Shown here piece after piece: positions 34,641 to 45,533 of a stretch of DNA of 64,000 nucleotides. Made by a program: the position numbers and the translations under genes. This DNA is from Takakia lepidozioides (taxonomy: Eukaryota; Streptophyta; Takakiopsida; Takakiales; Takakiaceae): contig CM060731.1 of the NCBI GenBank assembly GCA_030704615.1, positions 13,268,001 through 13,332,000 of the forward strand, written 5' to 3'. A model generated the notes under the pieces. That model was not told where the DNA came from and ran no database searches. It saw only the letters and a program-made list of their open reading frames with translations. Within the stretch, counting starts at the first letter, position 1. Each line of letters opens with the position of its first letter.

Positions 34641-34919
34641 CATCCTCCCACTTTCTTGTACATGTAAATTTGTAGCTTGGTCGACGTTTTACACACGGAA
34701 TCATGTGTATTTTGGAGACCCCTTGTATGGAATAGTTTGATTTTGTGGTCTATGTCACTTGATCTGTAGAGCTCCCGTTGTATGTGTGATTGCATCCCAA
34801 AACTCCAATGGACTCCAACGGTTGTAAACATTAAGCTTCACATTGCTCTATGTAGTGCAATCATCTTGACGCTCAGTGGGGCTCCGAGATTACCTTTGCG
34901 TATCTATACTGTAAACATT

Positions 34920-35145
34920 AAAGTTCCCTTTTGATGTCAGTTGGTTAGAGTCGAAGGTCACCGGTTCGAAACCTGTATGGGCCAGCCATCTTGTCCAGGA
35001 GGAGAATTTGTTAACTTTTTTTGTAGTATCTTGGGACTCTCCAAGACGCCTCCGGTCTAAAACATTTCGCAACGATCCATGTGTGGAGCACTTTTTATGG
35101 GTTTCCAAGATGGTAGGACTGGTCAGATCTAGTTCCACATCCTGA
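34920..35145 (+). repeat. tRNA-derived SINE-like unit
   Basis: The head has an A-box-like TGTCAGTTGGTTAGAG and a B-box GGTTCGAAACC about 15 bp further on. An unrelated body follows (GGAGGAGAATTTGTTAACTT; CAAGACGCCTCCGGTC). No tRNA cloverleaf can be completed, so this is a Pol III-type SINE head and not a tRNA gene. Confidence 0.55.
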
Positions 35146-35149
35146 AGAG

Positions 35150-36234
35150 AAATTGCCAGAATAAAAGCGGAGGAGAGAGAGAGGGAGACGAACTGAACTT
35201 TTGGTAGTCGTGGATTACCTCTTAAGGATTCGGCAACCGGATTTGGACTTCACAGTACAGCTACCAGGGTTTGTTTCTCTCTCTCTCTCGGCGTTCTGTT
35301 CTCTCCCAGTCATCTGGGGGTTGAAGCTGAGGTTTTGACTCCCGGTTTTGGTGTCATCATTATAGGAACCATGGTAGGATTATGGCACAAGTGGTTATGA
35401 TGAGGTTATTAGTCAATTAACTTTTTTGTACATGGACTGAGCTACAGTGAGATTTTGGTGAAATTTGATCGATCACCGGGAAGCTGGGAAAAAGTTTCTC
35501 TCTCTCCATCCTTGGGTGAGGCTGGGGATGGATTCTGGCGGGAACAATTGAAGATTACAATTGTCTTCCAAACACGGAATTAGTGACAGGGTTTTGTGCC
35601 GGTTCAAGCGTTAGAGTCCCGCTTCCTATTTGACCATATTCAATGAGGCTTTGATTTTGATGGCGATAATGGTCAGGCCATGTTTATACGAGTTCCTGCA
35701 CTGTGATTCATCGGGAATGGTGCTGGAGACGAAGCAATAACTGCAGGCACTCTGTCTTTCGGGTTGACTCCCAAACAATTCTCGATGAAGCCAAGAGCCT
35801 CGCTGACCAAATGGTAAGAGCTCGCTCGACAGTCTGTCACCAGAAGACTTTGCATGCCATGCTTTCTGGACTGAGGAAAACTTGTGGAGTTCGTGCAGGT
35901 GGAAAATGATGTTGTTGTGGCATTGACACTCATGCCAATCTACTGAACAATGCATGAGGTTGATAGTAGCGCTTCAAACAACACATTTATGCATACACCA
36001 TCTTCTTCTCAGCTTAGATTAGTCTTGTATAATATAACAAAGTTCCCACTTGCAGGGTCTCCATGTTCCGAGCTGGTCTCTCTTCATCAATTCAACCGCA
36101 ACCCGGAGTGTTTTATGAGGTCAGTTCTGTCTACTCTCGTCAAGGCATCTGATGTGATTAGCATCAAGTGCACCAGCAGACCCAATCTCTACATCATCGA
36201 TCTGCCCTAAAAGCTACACCAACAGTGATCGCAA
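35150..36234 (+). other. Possible host-gene remnant, not resolved
   Basis: A CT-rich leader (TCTCTCTCTCTC near 35275) is followed by frames open on both strands near 35.63-35.95 kb. On the plus strand a segment after a good acceptor (CACTTGCAG at about 36056) reads FMRSVLSTLVKASDVISIKC and PNLYIIDLP before a stop at 36208-36210. I do not recognise the family. Exon phases could not be reconciled, so no gene model is given. Confidence 0.25.
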
Positions 36235-36735
36235 TGTTTCACATTTCGTACATGACTCCAACACTCATCAACATTGGGAATTCGCAACCATTCTAAACCA
36301 CTCACTTTTGCAGCAGATTATTTCCCACAACAGCAGCAAGTTTCAGAGGCGGTGAAGAAAAGTGTAGTGCCTAGATGGGTTTAAAATATTAAGAAGAGCC
36401 AGGAAGGCATGATGTACTAGTTCCGCCCACTGAATTTCACATGATTACTGACTTTGCAGCTTTAATACCTGAGCGTAACTTGGCGGCAAGTCTTTATAAG
36501 TGACGAAGTTTCAATGGAACTCCTTGGGGGTGTTAACGGTTCGATTAGTCGCACTGGGATCTCTCATGTCGTTCATCCTTAGTCTGAGCTTGCAGTGGTT
36601 GGGAACGATTGGTGATGCACTGAATCATGACAAAAAGGCTTCACAAAATCCATAGAACTCTCTGTTCCATCTGGGTAGTTCAGAATTATAGAGGGATGCT
36701 GAGAGTTTTTGAGGTTTGTCTTATGCTACACGTTG
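36235..36735 (+). repeat. Diverged 0.5-kb duplicated segment, right copy
   Basis: Same ordered blocks as 28960-29470, e.g. CAAGTTTCAGAGGCGGTGAAG, TTGGCGGCAAGTCTTTATAA, CACTGGGATCTCTCATGTCGTT. Confidence 0.75.
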
Positions 36736-37860
36736 CACATGCTAATCTACATTGGCTGAAATGATACCAGGTTATCTACTCGCTGTTGTTGCTGTAAATA
36801 GAGAATGTTTGTGGCTTCCACTGACCAAGAGCAAGCTACATAATCCGTAACCCTGGAAACTATCGAACTGCGTTGATCTTCTCCACTAAGGCTTCTTTCT
36901 CTTTGGTAGAGACTGACACGGACATGCAATCAGAGCCAGTCCCGTTTGCCTAACAGCTGCTCCAACTAACACAATGTCTGTCGCACCAGAGTTTTAGCTT
37001 AACAGGTTTTAGTGCGGAATGTTAGTTTTAAATACACGTTTGTCTGCCCGTGCCCGACTTCCTCGCCACTTCCCTCGAGCATTGAGGAGACAAAAGGAGT
37101 AGCGATGAGACTAGTGAGGAGAAAAGTGAAGTGAAGTGAAGTGAAGAGTAACTGCATGTGCTTGCATTCCACCAAGAGATGAGCGTTTTTAGGACTATGG
37201 CTTTGGCGGAGTCGTAAAAACTGCACTAGGTAGATGACTACAGAGCGCTGAAATGCGTTGCAGTCATAGTTTTATCACTACATGACGCCGGATATCACTA
37301 CATGACTCCGGAAAGTTAGGAAGCTTTGGTCAAACATTGTTGACCACAATGAGAGGGATGGTTTATATGACTAGTGTGATATGTTTGATTACACGTGGAC
37401 GACGTTTCATGGAATGTTATGACTCCATGACTGGAGATGGTTTCACAGCTCTAATTATACGACTACATCGCTACACGTGTCATTTCGAAGGCAAATACAC
37501 GAATGTATTCATCCATTGGACGAGTTCATCCACAACATGACATGGCTTGTAAACTTATGACTGTTTGACCGCAGATTGATTCATGACTCTATATATATGA
37601 CTACATCACTACACATGACATTTTAAAGGCATTTATATGACTTTATTAGTACACGTGTCATTTTGAAGACATATACATGAATGGATCCATCCATTGGATG
37701 AGCTCATCCATCCATGTTTGCCGAAATCCTATCAGCTTAGTACATGTGTTAGTTTCCTATTGGTTTGATATAGCTCAAGCATTTTGTAGTTACCGTAGAG
37801 CACTAAGTCGCATTCTTCATTGAGTCTGTAAAATGAGAGTCTGCAGAGGATGTCATTTGG
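36736..37860. other. No gene; short ACACGTGTCATTT / CATCCATTGGA repeats
   Basis: Related units with CTACATCRCTACACRTG, CACGTGTCATTT and TTCATCCATTGGA(C/T)GAG occur near 37461-37540 and 37598-37715. No coding motif. Confidence 0.4.
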
Positions 37861-37869
37861 AATGTGGAG

Positions 37870-38090
37870 TTTGCAGAGAGGGAATGTGCGACAGTATGGC
37901 TGAACGACGGGTCGTGTCTTCAAATGCGATGATTGCAGGATAGCATGGTGATCATATCATAGGCGAGAGCTGCATCTACTTGAAGAAATTTGGAACGTTA
38001 CCTTCATGGACATGTATGGAAGCATCGACGATGCGAATATGAAGGGAGAGTTTGATAGGATTTACAAAGGTTATCTGGTGTCAGATTGGT
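37870..38090 (+). pseudogene. PPR gene remnant
   Basis: The plus strand reads CDSMAERRVVSSNAMIAG, a decayed match to the PPR consensus FDxMxERDVVSWNAMIAG. Further on, FMDMYGSIDDAN resembles the next repeat. Frames differ between the two, so it is a small broken fragment. Confidence 0.55.
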
Positions 38091-38503
38091 AAGTTATAAT
38101 CGAAACGTTTAAATATCTACTGCCAAGTCTACATCTCTTCCATTAGCAGTTATAACCAATCACCATCATGAAGCTACAGGCCCGATGCGAAATCCCAATC
38201 GGAACCTGCATCTTCCTCCCCCTTTTTGTCCTTATTTCGCTGTCAAACCCTTCATTCTATGTGGAAGGTTCCAAAGGGAACTTCACATTTCCCCTCATGA
38301 TCTTGATTTTGGGAATTCTTTTCGAATGCAATGCTATTAGGATATGGGTAGCATTGTCGTCATCACAGGTTGGCCGGTCAAATAATGGAAGATATTACAA
38401 AGGAAAGGTTGAAGCTGGCCGCCAGTATATGTGTTCTCTCTGCGAATTGCCAAACTGGCTTCACCAAGAATGTGCAGGGTCGCAAGGTCCTCAAGGATGC
38501 CTC

Positions 38504-38640
38504 GGCGTGAGCCTGGTCACGTGAGCGCGTGAGCGCAACTGCGCTCACGCCACGTCACCTTGCGCAAATGCCACGTCACGGGGCTCAGTCCACGTCATCA
38601 CACGTGAAGGCCGAGTCACCACGCGCCCAGAAAGAAGTGG
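38504..38640 (+). repeat. MULE left terminal and subterminal inverted-repeat region
   Basis: GGCGTGAGC at 38504, then a hyphenated palindrome GCGTGAGCGCA-AC-TGCGCTCACGC at 38527-38550, and three CCACGTCA words by 38600. The right end repeats this composition in inverse. Confidence 0.65.
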
Positions 38641-38689
38641 AGTGTATTCCCGCGGATTGGCACCCTTTACCGCGGAAACAAGCTGGACG

Positions 38690-39055
38690 ACATAATAAAA
38701 GGCATTGAATAAATGATGGATGAATGTACAGTTGAATGATAAACAGATGGATGAGTGTGAAAAATGAATGTAGATGGATGAATGACGGATGGATAAGAGT
38801 AAAATGGATGAATGTATAATGGATGTTGAGCAATGACAAAAATTCATGACAAGAAGATGCATGACCAAATCTTTTGACGAATGCACAAAGTATATGAAAT
38901 GAGTGTGGAAGGTTTGTGGGGTGGATTAAAGAGTACAGAGGATGAATGTACAATGGATGTTGTACAAATGAAGCTTTCATGAATGGAGCACGCATGAATA
39001 CAGTGTAGATGAATGCACAATGGATATGAGAAGAGTCAGGAAGGTTTGTGAGATG
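38690..39055. repeat. Degenerate GATGGATGAATG-type repeat
   Basis: Tandem-like ATGGATGAATGTA words with substitutions fill the segment between the MULE left end and the methyltransferase gene. The frames over it are repeat translations. Confidence 0.75.
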
Positions 39056-41530
39056 GATTCATACATATAGCAATTTAAACGAAAGTTGATTCTGTGATTA
39101 TTATTTGTTCTAAAGGAACAACTACGGTGGAGGAAGGGGATTCAACGTTTTCCAGATAATATGAAAATGAATATTAAAATAATACAGTTCAGTCTGACTC
39201 AGAGTCAGTACAATGTATCCCCTCTTCCTCTGCATCTAAGTCTAAGTATTTTAGAACACCAGATCCACGCTGGATACACCTACGGCTGGCCACTAAAAAG
39301 TCAGGGGATAGGGACTTGGCCGCGTGAAGTGCCATTGCTTCGGCATAAACAAGAAGCAGAAAATTGGAAAGGGGGCTGTCGAAAACAGACTCGCCAGAAA
39401 TGACTGTATCTCCTGAAGATCCACCGCTGCCTTTCCTGAAAGACAGCCTGAAAAAGTTATTACTGTAACTTTGATGTTATCGAGAAATTGAGTATGACTC
39501 CCAAAGAGGGTTTAGCACTTACTCACATGAAAAGTCGTTGTCGACCTGCTTATCTTCGGGATCGTCATCATTTCGAATTTGAATCCGATCAGTCTGTGTG
39601 CCTGAAGTGGAGCCAGACAAAAGGGGGAGGAGCACGGTGTTGTAGAGGTCAGAATCACCCTCCATGCCAAAAAGGCTTCTTCCGCCTGCCTTGCATGCGT
39701 GGTAAGTTGCTCCTGCACCAGACAGGAGAACATGAACAGTTTGGAGGGGGGGATTTAAGCAGATGAAACTGTTGAAAGGAAACCAATTCGGAAGGGAAAA
39801 AACGAACCTGTGGACACAGAAAGATCGACCACCCGTGCAGAGCGGTGGCTGCATGACTCCAGCAGTATTTGCATGAATGCTGGTGACTTTTCCTTTGCAC
39901 CTCTCCAGGGAGTGCCATCTGGTCTCTTCAGAGTCTGACTGGACTGCATGAAGTTGTACAAAATGTCATCAACATGGGGCTCATAGGGGGGGTTGACGAA
40001 ACAACCCTGGTCAGAAATCTCAAAGCTGCGGATGGAGGATGGTGTCTTTGATGTGCGAATCCTCCGCAGGCAGATCGCCTCGAACATCCTCGTCTGGCAA
40101 AGATAGCAGGTTAGTGTGGTAAACACAATCTATAGTGGAAGTGTGTACATCGGCTATTCAGAACTCTGACACAAAAAAATCATGAATCGTTGATGATCGG
40201 TGTCGATCATAAAATTCTACTAGAGTGGAGCTGCAGAGAAAATTGAAACTCATGATCAAAGCACAAGCAGAAGGGAGACGGCATACCAGCTGACCAGGGA
40301 AACCCCGTTTCACAAGGTAGAGGCTGTTCACACAATTCCATGTGCGCAAAACTTCAAACCTTGAAGACTTGAGGTATGATGCCAATGCCCGACGACTATC
40401 ATTGTCACATGACTGAAAAAGCAGAAGTGTCCCTGCATCAGAGAGGAAATTGTTACAGAACCCGAACACCCAACTCCAGTAGTTGTCCTCGAATTTGTTC
40501 CAGCCTGGCGTCTTGCCCTTTGGAAGAACTTCTGGCACAGCCTGGCCATCCGGGATGTCGAGAATGACAATGTCGGCCGCATAAGTTTTCTGCACACCGC
40601 ACACGAAGGTGGGACCTGTGCTCACCTGCAACAGACATGTTTTTTATAAGAACGATGGCAAGAATGTTTTCAAAGAACGAGACTGAAATACTGCCAACGA
40701 AACTTTCAGAGAAAAAGGAAAGAAACTGGAATTCTCACCAGATTGAGGAATGAGATTATATTGTCCCAGGTAGGGGATGGCACCCCAGTGTATCCTCTCT
40801 TTCGACTCTGCATCATCGAAAGCCAACCCTCATTAACAATTTTCATCTCTCCTGCTGAATCAGAACGGGAAGGGTGTGGCTTGGCATCGAACACGCACTG
40901 AAGAGTGCGGGTATATCTTCCAGCAGTAAAGTCCTGCCCACTCTCCATCTCCTTTTCATTCTCCTTCCCCTTGTCTTTTCCTTCTCTTTGGACTTGTCTT
41001 TGTCCTTTGGCTTTGCTGGTGAGATGGCTATGACATCAACAGCCTTGTCTTTTGGTTTGCGGCCCGCCTTCTTTCCCTTCTGCGGCGTTCCCTGAGCATC
41101 AGGCTCCTTGGCAGCCAAGGTTGCTATGTTTCGTTGATACTCTTCGTCAGTCAAAGGCGCCAGCATCTCAGCGTTATTGTTCAAGTATTTCATATGCTGT
41201 TCTTGAAAGGTCGTGTGCTCAGGTGGGCAGTCAAGGTACCACCCACAGTCTCTGAAGTGAGAAGGACTCCAGTCCTTCAATATCCCTGCAGTATACATGG
41301 TTGGATCGTTTGCAGGGTCCGACCACATGTCAAGATAGTCGGGAATTCCGCTCAGGTGATTTCCTTCCATAAGCACATATTTCGTGTACCTGAAAAAAGG
41401 AGATAAATCCCAACACACAAAAGCGCTCAGTGAGTAAGATGCAAGTAGAACAGAAAGAATAAAACATAGATTGAAATGGCTCTGACAACTGCTCCAAGGA
41501 CCTTTCAGGACCACACTACTGCTCCAGATA

Positions 41531-42255
41531 TGAATGTCGTCAACGCCATTCAGAACATTCCATTCAATGACACTGTAAATACATCCTAATCCAGGTGAAT
41601 GCAAATAATCGTTTAGAAATGACACAGACATAGAAGTGAATGTCGTCAACGACATTCAAAGAATGAAGCCAAATTATTACTTAAATGAAGCAAAATCACA
41701 GGATGGAAATCAAAAAATTGAGTAAGGAACCCTCCAGGCAAACTCAATGCACATTCATAACGAACCTATCACTGAGGACCTCACAACATCACTGTATGTG
41801 AATGGCGTCAACGCCATTCACAAAAATACAAAAAAGAAACCAATTACTTAGCTCCCCAATCCATGTAAATTGAATTTGTCGCTGTTGAATAATACAGACA
41901 CAGCTGTGAATGTCGTCAACGACATTCACTTTGGATTTCTTAAAACAGAGCTTATCAAGCCTCCACATTCATCGCAAGAGGCAAAAACAATGCAGAACAA
42001 CTGAATGTCTGCATTGACATTCAGCAAAATGAAGTGAGGAACCCTCACTGTAACCTCTATGGACATTACAAAAATTTAAATAACTTTGAGGACCTCTCAA
42101 CAACTCCGTATGTGAATGTCGTCAACGCCATTCAAGGACATTATCAATTCTAATCAGGGACAATATAATTGCACCCTTAGATCCTAACCAGGTGAATTCA
42201 TATACTCGCTTAAGAATGACTTAGACAAAGAAGTGAATGTCGTCAACGACATTCA
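41531..42255. repeat. Seven hyphenated palindromes in intron 5 of the methyltransferase gene
   Basis: Consensus TGAATGTCGTCAACGACATTCA (10-bp arms, 2-bp centre). Copies: 41531-41552, 41637-41658, 41799-41820, 41907-41928, 42002-42023, 42113-42134, 42234-42255. Three are perfect. The copy at 41799 is a different perfect palindrome (GAATGGCGT-CA-ACGCCATTC), changed symmetrically in both arms. Spacing is roughly 90-160 bp. Confidence 0.9.
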
Positions 42256-44006
42256 ATCTGGATCTAAGATTGCAATCCATATGAAGCCACATTTTTTCCC
42301 AAAAAAACAGTAGAGTTTCAAGTATGACATTGCACCTGTACACAACTCGCATCATGGCCCACTCTCCTCCAACCTGACTGTCAAAGTCGTTGGACCGTAA
42401 AATGTTACCATCTTTGGAGAACTCCCGGAAAAAACAGTATCTCCAGGTGAGACCTCTCCACTTCCTTATGTATGCCTCCAATGACATTTGGGGAGGGGAA
42501 ACAATCGCAATGTTCAGGTCCTTCAAAGTCTGATCCAGCACAATGACGGCGCGCTTTTCGAGCTGCAAATAGTATATTTGTCAGAATTGCAAAAAAGATA
42601 CACATCACATACTTGAAGAGAAGAAACAGCATGTTCGAATACACACCTGACTCCAAAATGTAGCCTTGTGGAGCCAGTTATCAAACACCAAATCACTGAT
42701 TCCTTCCACCTTTGTGCCAGGCTGTATGGTGCTCTTTGGGAACTGATTCAAGTCCTTTACTGTTTGATCTGAGTTCCATATCTCCAGCCACCTTATTTTT
42801 GTTTGTGGGTCGACCATCGATATGGCCAGCCGGTGCAATTTCTCCTGCTGCATCTCCGGATGCACATGCTTGTCATAGTGTGTTTTGATCTGCTGAAGGA
42901 ACTCAGGACCAAGTCCAGGATCTACTATTCTAAGCTGCTTTCCGAAGGCTGACATCAATTTGGTTCTTCGCATTTCAAACTCCTTCTTTATTGCAGCTTC
43001 ACACCCTTTGATGTCCTTAGTTCTTCTGGTGTAGTGCGGTAATATTCGGATTTTCCCTTCTCAGCTGCCTCTGCCAGTTCTTGCTGCATTGATTCAAGTA
43101 GTGATTAGCTCCGAAGGGACTACAAACATGTATTCGAAAAGTAAACAGATTACAGACTCGGGCTTACCGCATACATGTACTCCAGAAACGCCTCTCGTGT
43201 CAAAGAATACCAAGTGCCTGCAGCTCTTCCTGTTTCGCACTTCTTGATGATATTGGGTGGTAGTACTGTCCGAAAATCATCCAGCTTCATCAGACCAATC
43301 CTCTGAATTCGGAATAGTGTGTGAACCAAGCTTGTTGTCACATGCGATTTCTCTGTCGATCTGCAAAAACATTGGAAACATTGCATTCCTTAACACTGTT
43401 TTTTGAGGATTAACAAGACACTACAGAGGGAATGAAATCTCCTGGATGACTTACTTGTTCACGTCGTGCATAGCTGTAAGAAGCCTAGCGATGTCGTTTC
43501 CTGGATCCAAAACCATTGCCTCCACAACAACATGCTTGTCTTTGTCTTTCGAATGGTGTTTCTGAATGTATCCCATCCATGCCAGCAATCGGTGGTTGCC
43601 GTCCCAGACGTAGAACATGTGGTTGCAGAATTGCTGGGTGTTCTTTCCCATCATGAGGCCCAGCTCGAACTCCTCATTGGCATCTTTCCAGCACTCATCC
43701 CAGTTATCACTGATCTCTGGAGACACTAATGTGCTTTTCCCATTTATATCCGTCAGTGACACATAAAAAACTTGTGCACCAAGTCTATATCCATGCACAA
43801 AATCACTCTCCAATTTTGTTATGTCATGGGAAAGAGGTGGACGCACAACAGGCATTGATATCATCCGGCACAGAGGTATGTCCAGACGCCCTCCAGATAC
43901 GAGCATGTCCCTTATAACCTCCTGAGAGTTTACCTTCCGGAATGACATGAGTTCTTTCATTCTTCTGCACGATGCCATTCAGTTCTGACTGAGTGATTTG
44001 CAAATA

Positions 44007-44329
44007 GTGAATGGCGGTAACGACCATCACTCTGTATCAAGGAAACTCACCATGAATGGTGTGAAAGAATTCAGCACAATCTACACATGCAAAGCCGAGA
44101 CTGCCGTATTCAAAACAAAAGCGAGAGCGATAGCGAACGGCGTTAACGACAATCACAAAAGATAACGACCTGCCGGATCGGTGTTGTGTAATGACATACA
44201 TGTGCAACTGATTGGCGGCAACGACATTCAGTGTAGTTTAGGGAGAATAGTAAGTGCAGACTCTCTCTTCAAACACATAGGTACATAAATCTCATGAGGA
44301 GAATCGAATGGCGTTAACGACGCTCGCGA
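44007..44329. repeat. Four related palindromes in intron 1 of the methyltransferase gene
   Basis: More diverged copies of the intron-5 element at 44007-44030, 44133-44156, 44208-44231 and 44304-44329, sharing GAATGGCGKYAACGAC. Arms pair imperfectly. None of the other introns, nor the exons, holds the element. Confidence 0.75.
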
Positions 44330-44679
44330 TTCAGTAGTTCCTGCTAAAGAATGGAAGAGGAAGGACTCCTTGAAAGGCAATCAGACAGACTATATGATAA
44401 AACTTACTGATCCCCTTCTGCAGCTTTCCTCTTCCCTCTCACATCTGCTGGAGTTTCTGTCTGCGCAAGGGTTTCTTGACCTTCTCCAGGTTCGGCGTTC
44501 CGCGTGCTTCCACCTTCTTCAGTGTCCCTGCGAATCATCTCTGCCTCCACAGGCTGGCGCACTCTTATCGCCGACTGTGTCGCAGCCGCTGCCTCAGTCT
44601 CCGTCTGCTCTTGTGAATCAGTCTCCGCGTTCACCTGCTGCCTTGGCCCTGTGTTCTCCAACAAACGACGCCTCGTCAT

Positions 44680-45533
44680 TTTCTCTCTTGCTCTGCGTCT
44701 CTCTCTAAGTGAAGTAAAATAAAGAGACTTTCTTCTCTTTCGTATTCTAGAAGGAACCCTCTCCAGCTTGACTACCACTCTCCCTCTAAGCGCGAAAAGT
44801 AGAAAAACGCAGTGACTCCCGATTTCTTGCGGGATTGCCTGCGTTCTTGCGTGTCTCTAGAAGCATCGGATTCCCTCCCGCGTGACCGTTACACATAGTC
44901 GTTTCCTTATTAGTGCACATGCCAGCAATTGGTGTACAGCTGTTCGTATTCAGTTATGGATGTCTGACGTGTGCCGCCCAAAAAAAACGGCGTGTTCTTT
45001 ATTATAACGGGTTCAATATTTAAAAAGAACAGCGAATCCCAGAAATTGATGCGCAGTCTTAAACAAATAAATATAAATGAACGAGAGTTTGATGACAAAT
45101 TTTGGAATATCATACACGGTCATCCTTGTTAGCCAAACCCCACATTCGTTTCACATTTGGAACTTTCCAGGTGCGCATGATCATTGGTAGTAGTATATAG
45201 ATACATTTACTTAATCTGCAATCCCATTCTCAGATCCTGTGGCATGCTTCCAGGAAGTCGGCTTTGTTATTGGGTTTATTGATGAGGTTCTGATTAACGG
45301 TTTAACAGTTGCCGACACTGCCCCTAGGGATACTCTGACCACTGGGCCCACAAGAAAAGTAATTAAAATGGACGGCTGCATATCTGGAATGAATAACAGA
45401 ATATGCACAGTCGTTATCTGAGCTTCCTCCGCCATATTCTCTGCTCATTCTTCAACTGTGTTCTGGAGACAGCAGTAAACCGATTTACACTAGATCTGCG
45501 ATAGCAAGGTACAAACATACTCGAGGAAGGAAG
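44680..45533. promoter_or_regulatory. Divergent intergenic region of the MULE (shared promoter)
   Basis: About 0.85 kb between the methyltransferase ATG (44679, minus) and the transposase ATG (45534, plus). It should contain both promoters. AT-rich near 44.98-45.10 kb. No palindrome of the intronic type is seen here. Confidence 0.5.

Larger units (their letters stand above)
39519..44679 (-). pseudogene. ParB-like domain fused to beta-class DNA methyltransferase, MULE cargo
   Basis: Nine exons with GT-AG junctions: 44679-44408, 43964-43455, 43360-43168, 43083-42647, 42562-42336, 41389-40739, 40625-40287, 40093-39808, 39712-39519. Phases agree except for one missing base near 43035 and another near 40975, so about 1,036 aa originally. 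An Arg/Glu-rich N-terminus leads to a ParB-like domain (VWDGNHRLLAWMGYIQ, about residues 210-222), a long middle region and a Lys/Glu linker. The C-terminus follows beta-class N4/N6 methylase order: ADIVILDIPDGQ where DPPY (motif IV) is expected, GTLLLFQSC, then KEKSPAFMQILLE (motif X-like) and VVDLSVSTGATYHACKAGGR with FGMEGD (motif I). Motif IV is not catalytic-like. Known ParB-methylase fusions are mainly phage and prokaryotic. The start is the first in-frame ATG. Confidence 0.72.

Noticed and set aside
34930-34985. Candidate tRNA gene (A-box and GGTTCGAAACC)
   Set aside because: No complete cloverleaf: box spacing is too short and no acceptor stem closes. Better explained as a SINE head.
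38545-38995. Two long minus-strand frames rich in His, Pro, Ser and Ile
   Set aside because: They are translations of the GGATGAATG repeat, not proteins.
40843-41000. Alternative methyltransferase reading ending at a TGA (VLIQQER)
   Set aside because: The other frame keeps phase with the next exon and continues the Lys/Glu linker; a single missing base near 40975 explains both.
41531-42255. CRISPR-like array (regular repeats and spacers)
   Set aside because: Repeats are palindromes inside a spliceosomal intron of a plant gene, spacers vary from about 70 to 140 bp, and no cas genes are present.
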